From NCBI RefSeq assembly GCF_030268225.1, contig NZ_BSQG01000002.1, forward strand, positions 186,001 to 250,000: a stretch of 64,000 bases of DNA. Reading direction: 5' to 3'. Of this stretch, positions 7,244 to 15,552 are shown one piece after another. Numbering within the stretch: position 1 is the first letter of the stretch; every line of letters starts with the position of its first letter. The DNA comes from Nocardiopsis ansamitocini. GTDB taxonomy: Bacteria; Actinomycetota; Actinomycetes; Streptosporangiales; Streptosporangiaceae. Made by a program: the position numbers and the translations under genes. Below the pieces are notes generated by a model that searched no databases, was not told where the DNA came from, and saw only the letters and a list, made by a program, of their open reading frames with translations.

Positions 7244-8551
7244 ATGAGTCGAAGAAGTTCGCGCGGTCCCGTGCGCCGTTTCCTCCCGGCGGCACTCGCG
7301 ATCACCGCGCTTGCGGCCGCGAGCCTCGTGGCAGTCGACACGCTGACGCCTGAGGCCGTCGACGGCCCCGAGGCCCAGCTCACCGCTGGTTCCGAACTCA
7401 TGGCAGCTCCCGGCGACCTCGTGTGGAGCGACGAGTTCAACGGCGCGGCCGGCAGCGCACCCGATCCCAGCAAGTGGACCCATGAGACCGGCGCCCACGG
7501 GTGGGGCAACCAGGAGCTGCAGAACTACACCACCAGCCGGGGGAACTCCGCGCTGGACGGCAACGGCAACCTGGTCATCACCGCCAAGCGGGAGAGCAAC
7601 GGCTCCTACACCTCCGCCCGGATGGTGACCAAGGACAAGTTCGAGCGCGCCTACGGCCGGTTCGAGGCGCGGATCCAGATCCCGCGCGGACAGGGGATCT
7701 GGCCGGCGTTCTGGATGCTGGGCGACAACTTCCCCGAGACGCAGTGGCCCCACTCCGGCGAGATCGACATCATGGAGAACATCGGCAGGGAGCCCCACCG
7801 GGTCCACGGCAGCATCCACGGCCCCGGATACTCCGGTGGAGGCGGCATCACCGGCCACTACCAGCACCCCCAGGGCTGGTCGTTCGCCGATGACTTCCAC
7901 ACCTTCGCGGTGGACTGGAGCCCCAACAAGATCACCTGGTTCGTCGACGACGTCGCCTACCAGACCTTCACCCCCGCCAACGTGGGCGGCAACAAGTGGG
8001 TCTACGACCACCCCTTCTTCATGATCCTCAACGTCGCGGTCGGCGGCGAGTGGCCGGGCTACCCCGACGGCTCCACCCAGTTCCCCCAGCAGATGCGCGT
8101 CGACTACGTCCGCGTCTACGACAACGGAGCCGGCAGCGGCGGTAACAACGGTGGCGGCGGCAGCGGCGCCAGCGGCAGGATCACCGGCATCAACGGCATG
8201 TGCCTGGACGTCGCCGGCGCCGTCAACGCCAACGGGACGCCCCTCCAGATCGCCCACTGCAACAACAACCAGGCGCAGAACTGGACCATGGCCACCGACG
8301 GCACCATCCGGGCCTACGGCAGGTGCATGGACGTCACCGGTGGCAGAACCGCGGACAGCACACCGGTCCAGCTGTGGGACTGCGCTGGAGTCCCCGCACA
8401 GAAGTGGGAACGCACCAGTGCGGGCCAGTTGCGCAACCCCAATTCCGGTAAGTGCCTGGACGCCCAGGGCGGAAGCGGCGCGGACGGCACCCGGCTCGTG
8501 ATCTGGCCCTGCCACAGCGGCGCCAACCAGAAGTGGAACGTTCCCGCCTGA
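7244..8551 (+). CDS. Secreted GH16 endo-beta-1,3-glucanase with C-terminal ricin-type CBM13
   Basis: 435 aa. Signal peptide: basic MSRRSSRGPVRR, hydrophobic core 13-30. GH16 catalytic domain about residues 57-300 with LVWSDEFNG, GRFEARIQIP, GIWPAFWMLG and the catalytic EIDIME (Glu173 nucleophile, Glu178 acid/base). A Gly/Asn/Ser linker leads to a ricin-B trefoil (about 310-435) with repeated CLDV/CMDV/CLDA and QxW motifs. The product should be exported to cut laminarin-like beta-1,3-glucans, for example of fungal walls. The GGAAG before the ATG at 7244 and the signal peptide fix this start. A CelR-like site lies upstream and a strong hairpin downstream. Confidence 0.93.
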   Translation: MSRRSSRGPVRRFLPAALAITALAAASLVAVDTLTPEAVDGPEAQLTAGSELMAAPGDLVWSDEFNGAAGSAPDPSKWTHETGAHGWGNQELQNYTTSRGNSALDGNGNLVITAKRESNGSYTSARMVTKDKFERAYGRFEARIQIPRGQGIWPAFWMLGDNFPETQWPHSGEIDIMENIGREPHRVHGSIHGPGYSGGGGITGHYQHPQGWSFADDFHTFAVDWSPNKITWFVDDVAYQTFTPANVGGNKWVYDHPFFMILNVAVGGEWPGYPDGSTQFPQQMRVDYVRVYDNGAGSGGNNGGGGSGASGRITGINGMCLDVAGAVNANGTPLQIAHCNNNQAQNWTMATDGTIRAYGRCMDVTGGRTADSTPVQLWDCAGVPAQKWERTSAGQLRNPNSGKCLDAQGGSGADGTRLVIWPCHSGANQKWNVPA

Positions 8552-8565
8552 CACGGGAAACAGTG

Positions 8566-8595
8566 AAGGGGTCTCGGCGCGTGCCGAGACCCCTT
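8566..8595. terminator. Hairpin terminator after the GH16 gene
   Basis: A perfect 13-bp stem, AAGGGGTCTCGGC / GCCGAGACCCCTT, with a 4-nt GCGT loop starts 15 bp after the glucanase stop and is followed by a pyrimidine-rich stretch. It is the expected transcription terminator. Confidence 0.8.
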
Positions 8596-8788
8596 CTTGC
8601 TGTTCCGGTCGGACGTGGCGCGGTCGGGGACGGCTGCCGCCCGCCGCCCCCGCGACATCGCGCGCATACCGCTCGCCATCGGTGCGCGCGGGGTGGACCG
8701 CTGTGGGGCGCGTCGGCGGGAGGGGGAGGGGTGGGGGCTGGCTTGGAGCCGGACGTGGGAAGACGCTCCGGGGGAGAGGCGTCAGCGA

Positions 8789-8821
8789 CGAAGGACCCGC
8801 GCCCGGGGCGCGGGTCCTTCG
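8789..8821. terminator. Hairpin terminator facing the YeaQ-type gene
   Basis: A 15-bp stem (CGAAGGACCCGCGCC / GGCGCGGGTCCTTCG) with a 3-nt loop lies 34 bp beyond the 3' end of the minus-strand GlsB/YeaQ gene. With the hairpin at 8566 it insulates two convergent genes. The 8552-8854 gap holds nothing else that I can recognise. Confidence 0.7.
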
Positions 8822-8854
8822 TGGTTGGGGACGGATGGGCTTGCCGTCGGTGCG

Positions 8855-9115
8855 TCAGGCGTGGCTATGCCGACCACCGCGCAGCATCGTGACGAGGTAG
8901 ACGCCGGCCGCTGCCAGGACCACCTGAACGATCAGGGTCAGCCAGAACGAGGCGGTCAGGCTCGCCATGATCGCGGTGCCGATCAGAGCCGCGACGACGC
9001 CGATGACGAGCGTCAGCCAAATAGGAATGTCCTGCCTGCCGGGAACGATGAGTCTGCCGAGAGCACCGACAATCAATCCGATGATCAGTGCGCTGATCAA
9101 ACCGCCGATTTCCAT
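8855..9115 (-). CDS. GlsB/YeaQ/YmgE family stress-response membrane protein
   Basis: 86 aa, three transmembrane helices. Gly-rich first helix (GGLISALIIGLIVGALGRLIVPGRQ) with the GRLIVPG motif typical of the transglycosylase-associated / YeaQ-YmgE family. Members are small inner-membrane proteins induced by osmotic, acid or general stress; their exact role is unknown. A GGAGG lies just upstream of the ATG (plus-strand cctcc near 9122). The gene stands alone between two hairpin-flanked gaps. Confidence 0.88.
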   Translation of the reverse strand: MEIGGLISALIIGLIVGALGRLIVPGRQDIPIWLTLVIGVVAALIGTAIMASLTASFWLTLIVQVVLAAAGVYLVTMLRGGRHSHA

Positions 9116-9337
9116 GCTGTACCTCCTGGGTCACAGTCCGTCGAAAAACCCTTGCCCGTAATGTGAACCGGAATGCGCACTTTATGTAATTAAGGTAATT
9201 TTGTTGCCTTCACATGACGTATGGGTGATTCGCTTTCAAGGGGAAAGGCGTCGAAAAGTGAAAGCCAAGCGGTTGCAAAGCGCACTCTGTGACGCTTGCG
9301 CTCGTGTGTCGCGCAGGGCGGCTCCGGGGCGGATCGG

Positions 9338-9751
9338 ATGCGTATGAGGGTGATGAGGAAGCTGGCTGCCGCGGTGTTGGTGGCGGGCGCGGCGATGTCG
9401 GCGACGGTCGCAACGGTCGGGCCGGCCGCCGCGGCGACTTACAACAATGCGTGCGGTTCCGGGTATGCGGTGGTGAACTCGGCCGATATCGGTTCCAAGG
9501 GGACCGTGTTCCTGACCTACAACAGTTCCACCGGCTACAACTGCGCGGTGACCGTGCGAAACAGTCCTGGTTCGGCTGTGGCCATGGCCGTCTTCCTCGC
9601 CGTGAGCCCCAATGGGGCCTGGCAGCAGGACTCGGGCACCTACACCACCTATGCGGGCCCGGTCTACGTGGCGGCGCGTGGTGCCTGCGTCGACTGGGTC
9701 GGAACCATCACCGGCACAACGGTCCGTATGAACGGGACCAACTGCGGCTGA
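9338..9751 (+). CDS. Spore-associated protein A (SapA)-like secreted protein
   Basis: 137 aa. Signal peptide with hydrophobic AAAVLVAGAAMSATVATVG and an AAAA-type cleavage site before TYNNACGSGY. The mature region (VVNSADIGSKGTVFLTYN, NCAVTVRNSPG, YTTYAGPVYVAARGACVDW, NGTNCG) matches the Streptomyces spore-associated protein family, small exported proteins found with aerial hyphae and spores. Four cysteines in the mature part probably form two disulfides. I placed the start at the ATG 9338; in-frame starts at 9344 and 9353 are possible. A strong hairpin follows the gene. Confidence 0.82.
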   Translation: MRMRVMRKLAAAVLVAGAAMSATVATVGPAAAATYNNACGSGYAVVNSADIGSKGTVFLTYNSSTGYNCAVTVRNSPGSAVAMAVFLAVSPNGAWQQDSGTYTTYAGPVYVAARGACVDWVGTITGTTVRMNGTNCG

Positions 9752-9763
9752 TCCGCTGCCGAC

Positions 9764-9803
9764 GGTGCGGTTCGCGGTCGCAGGGGCGGACGCGAACCGC
9801 ACC
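9764..9803. terminator. Hairpin terminator after the SapA-like gene
   Basis: A perfect 13-bp stem (GGTGCGGTTCGCG / CGCGAACCGCACC) with a 14-nt loop begins 13 bp after the stop codon at 9751. Confidence 0.7.
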
Positions 9804-9965
9804 GCCATGCCATTCGTCCGGCAGCGGGGCGGTGCGTCCGAGGGCGGGGCCGCTGACGCGACAGGGATCGACCGCGTGGAAAGCGACCTTTGCTTAATCC
9901 CTGTCACCTTCCGTCACCGAATGGCATACTGTCACCGTTTTCCTGGCTGAATGGGGGAATCGCGA

Positions 9966-12900
9966 GTGTCAGACGACTGGTTACCGATCCGGTATCGGAT
10001 TCTCGGGGCCGTGCAGGCATACGACGAGGGACACGCGGTGAACGTGGGAGGCCCGAAACGGCGTACCCTGCTGGCGGCCCTGCTGATGCGGCCCAACCAG
10101 ATCGTCACCGACGACGAGCTCATCGACAGGATCTGGAGCCGTCCCCCTAATCGGGCCCGGGCCCAACTCCAGGTGCACGTGTGCGAACTGCGCTCCAGGA
10201 TCGGCAAAGCGGCCATCGTCCGCTGTGCTCCCGGATACACCGTCGTCACCAGCCCCGGCGAGGTCGACCGGGACAGGTTCGCGTTGTTGGCCTCCCGGGC
10301 CCGCGCCGACCGTGACGCCGGCCGCTTGGAAGAGGCGGTCACCAAGCTGCGGGGCGCCTTGTCGCTGTGGAGCGGTCCGGCTCTCGGCGGGGTCGAAGCC
10401 TCTCTGTCGGCCATCGCCGGTCCCGCGCTGGAGGAGCTTCGAGCGGGTGCGGTGGAGGAACTCTACGACGTCGAACTGCTCCTGGGCCGCTCGGGTGAGA
10501 TCGTCGCCGAACTGCGCGCGATCCTCGCGGAGTTTCCCCATCGGGAGCGGCTCGCCGGGCAACTCATGCTCGCCCTGCACCGGGCGGACCGCACCGCCGA
10601 AGCGCTGGAGGTCTACACGGAACTGCGTGTCCGGCTCACCGACGAACTGGGCATCGAGCCGGGGGAGCCGATTCGACGCCTGCAACAGCAAGTCCTGCGC
10701 GGTGAGAACCTTCAAGGGGGCGGACACGGCTTCGTCAAGCCGGTCGAGTCGGTGCCGCGAGCCGAACCGCCGAGCAGCGTGCGTGAATCCCCCAGTACCG
10801 AGCCGGTCGCGTCGGTCGGTCACGTCCAGCCGGCCGGGAAGGAGCTTCCGGCGGAGCTGCCGCACGGTGTGCGGGGATTCGTCGACCGCCGGGCCGAGCT
10901 GGAGCTCCTGGACAAAGCCGCGCACGGTGCGCACGCCGATAGCGGACAAGGACCGGAGATCTGGGTCGCCACCGGTCAGCCCGGAGTCGGCAAGACCGCG
11001 CTCGCCTTGCATTGGGCGCATTCGGCGAGTGATCGGTTCCCCGACGGCCAGCTCTACATCGACCTGCGCGGTTTCAGCGCCCGGAATGTCCCGTTGGAGC
11101 CGGCCGAAGCCCTGCACGCACTGCTGCGCAGCCTGGGCGGAGACCTCCCCGCCCCGAACCGCGACATCGACGAGTTGGCGCGGATCTACCGGTCACGGCT
11201 GGCAGGACGAAGGATCTGCCTGATCCTGGACAACGCCGCCACCGCGGAGCAGGTCCGCCCCCTGCTTCCCGGGCACACCGGAGGAACGGTACTGGTCACC
11301 AGTCGGCGTCGGCTCACCGGTCTGACCGCTCGGGACGGGGCGAGACCGATTCGGCTGGGTTGCCTGGCACCTGACCGGGCAGTCGAACTGTTGACCCAAT
11401 TCCTCGGGGCGGACGCGGTGGCCGCCGAACCAGTGGCCACCGCCGACCTGGCCCGCCTCTGCGGGTACCTGCCGCTCGCACTGCGACTCGCCGCGACTGC
11501 CGCGGGAACCCGGCCCGACATCGCGGCGCTCGTCGCCGAACTCCGCACGGTCACTCCGCTGACGAAACTGTCAGCCGACGAGGACGAAGGCGTGGTCGCC
11601 GCCTCCTTCGCGTGGTCCTACCAGCGCCTGCCCCTTGACCAGGCCCGACTGTTTCGGATCCTCGGCTTGATCCCGGGTGCGACCTTCAGCGCCCGGACAG
11701 TGGCGGCAGCAGCGGACTGTCCGCAGGCCAAGGCGGCTGCCGGGTTGCGCGCACTGCTCGACGACAACCTCGTCGAGCAGTGTCGAGCCGGCCGGTACCG
11801 CCTCCACACCCTGCTGCGGCTCTACGCCGCGGAGCGTGCCGAGGCCGAGGAGACGGCGCGGGAACGCACCGCGGTGCTCCTGCGCCTGGTCGACCATTTC
11901 CACGAGCTCGCGACGGCCGCGAACAGGTTCGTCACCCGTGGTTGCCGCGCTACCCCCGGAACAGGGCCGACTGTCTTCGCCGGACGCGAGGCGGCCCTTG
12001 AGTGGCTGCGCGCGGAACTGGCCAATGTCACCGCTGTGGTCACCCGCGCCGCACAGTGCGGTTACCACGCCCGCGCGTGGCGTACCGCCGAGGCCATGGT
12101 CCCCTTTCTGCGTCTGGGCGGGCACGACGGGGAGTGGCGCTCCATCAGCCTCATCGGCCTCGACGCCGCTCTGAGCTGTGGGGACAAACGGGGGGCCGCG
12201 GCGATGCACCTGAGCCTGGGGCTCGCGTATCTGGAGGCCGGCCCGCTCTCGACAGCCGCCCACCACCTCACCCTGGCGTGTCGGGTGGGGGCCGCGGCCG
12301 GCCGGTCGGACGTGGTCGTCGAGGCGCTGACGGCCTTGGCCGCGGTCCACCAGTGCCAGGGCGGCCTGGGCGCGGCGGTCCGTGCGGCCAGGCGCGCGCT
12401 CGGACGCGAGGAGGGGGCGGGCGCCCTGCGCGTGAGTCCGGGGCCCAGCCACAGCCGGATGGGTGAGCAGGGCCGGGCGCATGCGCACCTGGCGCGTGCC
12501 GACACTCTCAACAATGCCTCCGCCACCGATGACCCCAGCGGGCTGGTGCTATTGGAACTGGCGTGGATCCGTCGATGCATGGGCGACACCGAAGGTGCGG
12601 TGCGCGACTATCACGACGCGCTACGCCACCTGCGCCTACTGAGTACGCGGTCCGCTCGGCCCCGTGCGTTGGCCGGGTCGAGCCAGGCGCACGCCGACGA
12701 GGGCCGCTACGGCCGGGCGGCCGCGCACGCGGAGTCCGCGCCGGACCTCGCCCGGGGGGCCGATGTGCCCTGGGTCGGTTCCGCCGCCCGCAACGCTCCG
12801 GCGCACGCCGGCCACGGCATGGGGCGCGTGGACGACGCGGTGGAGTCGCACCGGGAGGTATGGGCGGCCGGTTCCGACGCCGCCATGCACCGGCATCGTG

Positions 12901-13187
12901 TCGAAGCCCCGGTCGGCATCCCGGCAGCGGGACCGGTGGAGGCGGTCGACGCGCTCGCGAGTGGGGAATGGGCCTATGCGGTGGCGAGTCGGAACGGCTA
13001 CCCCGTCCTGGCCGGGCGTGCGGCCGAGCAGTTGGCCGACGCCCACCACAGCCTCGGCAACCTCGGAAAGGCGCGGACGTGGCGTGCCGCGGCCCTCACG
13101 GCGTACGAGTCCTGCGGCCATGGTCCGGGTGCGGTCCGGGTCCGCAGGGTCGCGCTCCAGGCCCCGCTCCAAAGAGCGGGGAAGTGA
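9966..13187 (+). CDS. AfsR/SARP-type regulator with NB-ARC and TPR regions
   Basis: 1073 aa. N-terminal OmpR-like winged helix (RYRILGAVQAY, GGPKRRTLLAALL, VHVCELRSRIG), then a bacterial transcriptional activation (BTAD) domain to about residue 250. An STAND/NB-ARC ATPase follows: P-loop GQPGVGKTALAL near 338, RICLILDNA Walker B near 415. The C-terminal third is TPR-like. This is the architecture of AfsR-class activators of secondary metabolism, which bind direct repeats and are modulated by kinases. The GTG at 9966 has GGGGGA 7 nt upstream; an ATG at 9951 is the alternative. It is not next to an obvious biosynthetic cluster; the nearest, at 26-34 kb, is a possible but unproven target. Confidence 0.88.
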   Translation: MSDDWLPIRYRILGAVQAYDEGHAVNVGGPKRRTLLAALLMRPNQIVTDDELIDRIWSRPPNRARAQLQVHVCELRSRIGKAAIVRCAPGYTVVTSPGEVDRDRFALLASRARADRDAGRLEEAVTKLRGALSLWSGPALGGVEASLSAIAGPALEELRAGAVEELYDVELLLGRSGEIVAELRAILAEFPHRERLAGQLMLALHRADRTAEALEVYTELRVRLTDELGIEPGEPIRRLQQQVLRGENLQGGGHGFVKPVESVPRAEPPSSVRESPSTEPVASVGHVQPAGKELPAELPHGVRGFVDRRAELELLDKAAHGAHADSGQGPEIWVATGQPGVGKTALALHWAHSASDRFPDGQLYIDLRGFSARNVPLEPAEALHALLRSLGGDLPAPNRDIDELARIYRSRLAGRRICLILDNAATAEQVRPLLPGHTGGTVLVTSRRRLTGLTARDGARPIRLGCLAPDRAVELLTQFLGADAVAAEPVATADLARLCGYLPLALRLAATAAGTRPDIAALVAELRTVTPLTKLSADEDEGVVAASFAWSYQRLPLDQARLFRILGLIPGATFSARTVAAAADCPQAKAAAGLRALLDDNLVEQCRAGRYRLHTLLRLYAAERAEAEETARERTAVLLRLVDHFHELATAANRFVTRGCRATPGTGPTVFAGREAALEWLRAELANVTAVVTRAAQCGYHARAWRTAEAMVPFLRLGGHDGEWRSISLIGLDAALSCGDKRGAAAMHLSLGLAYLEAGPLSTAAHHLTLACRVGAAAGRSDVVVEALTALAAVHQCQGGLGAAVRAARRALGREEGAGALRVSPGPSHSRMGEQGRAHAHLARADTLNNASATDDPSGLVLLELAWIRRCMGDTEGAVRDYHDALRHLRLLSTRSARPRALAGSSQAHADEGRYGRAAAHAESAPDLARGADVPWVGSAARNAPAHAGHGMGRVDDAVESHREVWAAGSDAAMHRHRVEAPVGIPAAGPVEAVDALASGEWAYAVASRNGYPVLAGRAAEQLADAHHSLGNLGKARTWRAAALTAYESCGHGPGAVRVRRVALQAPLQRAGK

Positions 13188-13261
13188 CCGGCCCAGTGGC
13201 ACCGGCCACCCCTCCCCGTGCGCGAGGTCACCGCTCGCAGCACTGAGAATCCCCTTCCGTG

Positions 13262-13290
13262 CAGGGCCCTCCGCATGATCGAGGGCCCTG
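13262..13290. terminator. Hairpin terminator before the sugar operon
   Basis: A 10-bp perfect stem (CAGGGCCCTC / GAGGGCCCTG) with a 9-nt loop, followed by TGTTCTGTGT, separates the SARP gene from the operon promoter region. Confidence 0.7.
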
Positions 13291-13329
13291 TGTTCTGTGT
13301 AATCGCAGATCAGCGCGGCGTTAGCTCAG

Positions 13330-13349
13330 TTTTGCTCATAAGAGCAAAA
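13330..13349. promoter_or_regulatory. Inverted-repeat operator candidate upstream of the sugar operon
   Basis: A perfect palindrome of 8-bp arms, TTTTGCTC and GAGCAAAA around ATAA, lies 73 bp before the start of the solute-binding protein gene. It is A/T-rich against its surroundings. SorC-family regulators bind similar TTTGC-rich dyads, and this operon encodes a SorC-type regulator, so autoregulation by that protein is the natural hypothesis. Confidence 0.55.
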
Positions 13350-13422
13350 AATGCCCCATGTGTTGCACACGGGTGAAATCCGGATTTACGGTTCGTTGCC
13401 AGGATCACATCTGGAGGCCCCT

Positions 13423-14418
13423 ATGCGTCGTACACGCATCCTTGGTATGGCGACCGCGACCGTGGCAGTAGCGGCACTGTCCGCCTGCTCGCTGTCCACC
13501 ACACCCGGCGGTTCCGCCGGCGGCGAAGGCGGATCCGACGGCCCCATCGTCATCGGATTCAGCCAGGCCACTCAGCAGTCCCCCTTCTACGTGCAGCTCA
13601 GGGAAGGAGCGGAGCAGGCCGCGGACGAGGCCGGCGCCGAGCTCTACTTCGCCGACGCCGGAGACGACGTCACCAAGCAGAACGACGACATCCAGGATCT
13701 GATCACCCGTCAGGTCGACGTCCTGCTGATCAACCCGGTCGACCCCAAGGGCGTCAAAGCCGGTATCGCCGCCGCCGAGTCCGCCGGCATTCCGGTCATC
13801 ACCGTGGACCGCCCGGTTCCCGAGGGCGCCGCCGCACACGTCGGCCGCGACAACAAGGCCATGGGCGCACTCGTGGGAGAGCGCGTCGCCGCCGAGCTCG
13901 GTGACGAGGGCGGCAAGATCATCGAGATCCAGGGCGACGCCGGTGGTGCCGTGGCGCGCGATCGCAGCGCCGGCTTCCACGAGGCGGTCGAGGGCAACGA
14001 CAAGATCGAGATCGTCGAGGGCCCCTACAGCGACTACATCCGCTCCAACGCGGTGACCGCCATGCAGGACCTCGTCCAGACCAACTCCGACGTCAAGGCC
14101 GTTTACGCCCACAACGACGACATGGCACTGGGTGCTCTCCAGGTCCTCAACGAGAACGGGCGCGACGACGTCATCGTCGCCGGGGTCGACGGTCTCATGG
14201 AAGCCGTGGACGCGATCGACGCGGGTGGCCCCTACGTCGCGACGGCCCTCAACGACCCCATCTCCCTGGGCCAGGTGGCCGTCGACACGGTGCTGAAGGT
14301 CCAGGCCGGTGAGGACGTCGAGGACTACGTCGACGCCGGTACCGGTCTGATCGACACCGACAACGCCGCCGACTACGTCGGCGACACGACCTTCGCGCTC
14401 GCCGGAGACGACAAGTAA
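13423..14418 (+). CDS. Sugar ABC transporter substrate-binding lipoprotein (RbsB-like)
   Basis: 331 aa. Lipoprotein signal: MRRTRILGM, hydrophobic stretch, lipobox LSAC with lipidated Cys22. The rest is a periplasmic-binding type 1 (peripla_BP_4) domain: IVIGFSQATQQSPFYVQLREG, DVLLINPVDPKGV, GIPVITVDRPV, VYAHNDDMALGALQ, DVIVAGVDG. It should bind a sugar or polyol at the cell surface and deliver it to the RbsA/RbsC-type partners encoded downstream. GGAGG sits 8 nt before the ATG. A hairpin after the gene may keep its expression above that of the rest of the operon. The ligand cannot be told from sequence. Confidence 0.9.
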   Translation: MRRTRILGMATATVAVAALSACSLSTTPGGSAGGEGGSDGPIVIGFSQATQQSPFYVQLREGAEQAADEAGAELYFADAGDDVTKQNDDIQDLITRQVDVLLINPVDPKGVKAGIAAAESAGIPVITVDRPVPEGAAAHVGRDNKAMGALVGERVAAELGDEGGKIIEIQGDAGGAVARDRSAGFHEAVEGNDKIEIVEGPYSDYIRSNAVTAMQDLVQTNSDVKAVYAHNDDMALGALQVLNENGRDDVIVAGVDGLMEAVDAIDAGGPYVATALNDPISLGQVAVDTVLKVQAGEDVEDYVDAGTGLIDTDNAADYVGDTTFALAGDDK

Positions 14419-14432
14419 CCGTCGCCCTGCCG

Positions 14433-14465
14433 CCCCGGCGCCGTCGACGACCATCGGCGCCGGGG
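14433..14465 (+). terminator. Intercistronic hairpin, probable attenuator
   Basis: An 11-bp stem (CCCCGGCGCCG / CGGCGCCGGGG) with an 11-nt loop lies between the binding-protein gene and the dehydrogenase gene, with no T-run. Such hairpins often stabilise the upstream mRNA and raise the ratio of binding protein to permease. Confidence 0.5.
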
Positions 14466-14495
14466 TCCACCTCCTGGAAAGGAACCCAGAACACC

Positions 14496-15551
14496 ATGTC
14501 GGAGACCATGCAGGCCGCCGTTCTCCACGCACCCGGCGACATCCGGGTCGAACAGGTGCCCGTCCCCGAACCCGCCCCCGACGAGGCCCTCGTGCGCGTC
14601 GCCGCCTGCGGGGTGTGCGGCTCTGACATCCCCCGCATGCTGCGCCCGGGCGGTGCCTACCACCTGCCGCTCATCTGCGGCCACGAGTTCTCCGGCCACG
14701 TCGTGGCGTTGGGAACGGAGCTCGCCGCCGCGGGAACGGTCCAGGAGGGTGATCTCGTCACCGTCCCGCCGCTGATCCCGTGCCGTCGCTGCACTCCCTG
14801 CACCCAGGGCCATTTCAGCCTCTGCGAGGACTACGACTACTTCGGCAGCCGCCGAGCCGGTGCCTACGCCCAGTACGTCACGGTGCCCGCCGGCAACCTC
14901 ATGGTCGTCCCGGCCGACCTCGACCCGCGCGCCGCGGCCATGCTCGACCCCGCGGCCATCGCCTTGCACGCGATCTGGCGCACCAAGCTGCGCACCGGTC
15001 ACCGTGTCGCCGTCATCGGCGCCGGGCCGATCGGCCTCTTCGCCATCCAATGGGCCAAACTCGCCGGAGCGTCGGAGGTCCTGTCGATCGACGTCAGCGA
15101 GCAGAAGGCCGAGATGGCGCGGGAGGCGGGCGCCACCCACACCGCGACCACTCCCGAGCAGGCCGAAGAGATCGCCGGACTCGGCTATGACGTCATCATC
15201 GAGTCCGCGGGCGTGCCCGCCACCGTGGAGCAGGCCGTCTCCCTGGTCGCCCGGCACGGCCACGCCGTGTTCATCGGGATTCCGCACGATCCGGTGGTGC
15301 TGCCCAAAGCCACCTTCAGCAGCTTCTTGCGCCGCGAGGTCACCCTGCACGGCGCCTGGAACTCCTTCTCCGCGCCCTTCCCCGGCGACGAATGGCGCGT
15401 CGCTGCCCGCGCGATGGCCGACGGTGAGCTCAACTGGAAGTTCATGATCACCCACGAGTTGGGGCTCGACGCGCTCTCGGACACGATGCACAGCCTCGGC
15501 GAACGCTCCATCTTCAGCTCCAAGGTGCTCTTCATGCCGAACGGGGGATGA
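14496..15551 (+). CDS. Zinc-dependent medium-chain polyol dehydrogenase, GatD-like
   Basis: 351 aa. Catalytic zinc ligands CGVCGSD and GHEFSG; structural zinc cysteines in CRRCTPCTQGHFSLC; NAD-binding GAGPIGLFAIQWAK. PRMLRPGGAYHLPLICGHEF and the HGAWNSFSAPFPGDEW segment resemble galactitol-1-phosphate 5-dehydrogenase, so the substrate may be a polyol phosphate or a free polyol. It probably oxidises the imported polyol (or its phosphate) to a ketose for the downstream kinase or aldolase. Only 1 bp separates it from the kinase gene. The exact substrate is unknown. Confidence 0.85.
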   Translation: MSETMQAAVLHAPGDIRVEQVPVPEPAPDEALVRVAACGVCGSDIPRMLRPGGAYHLPLICGHEFSGHVVALGTELAAAGTVQEGDLVTVPPLIPCRRCTPCTQGHFSLCEDYDYFGSRRAGAYAQYVTVPAGNLMVVPADLDPRAAAMLDPAAIALHAIWRTKLRTGHRVAVIGAGPIGLFAIQWAKLAGASEVLSIDVSEQKAEMAREAGATHTATTPEQAEEIAGLGYDVIIESAGVPATVEQAVSLVARHGHAVFIGIPHDPVVLPKATFSSFLRREVTLHGAWNSFSAPFPGDEWRVAARAMADGELNWKFMITHELGLDALSDTMHSLGERSIFSSKVLFMPNGG

Positions 15552-15552
15552 C

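Noticed and set aside
9966-13187. SARP regulator as part of a local biosynthetic cluster
   Set aside because: Its neighbours are a SapA-like gene and a sugar catabolic operon; no biosynthetic gene lies within 15 kb, so a cluster link is not claimed.
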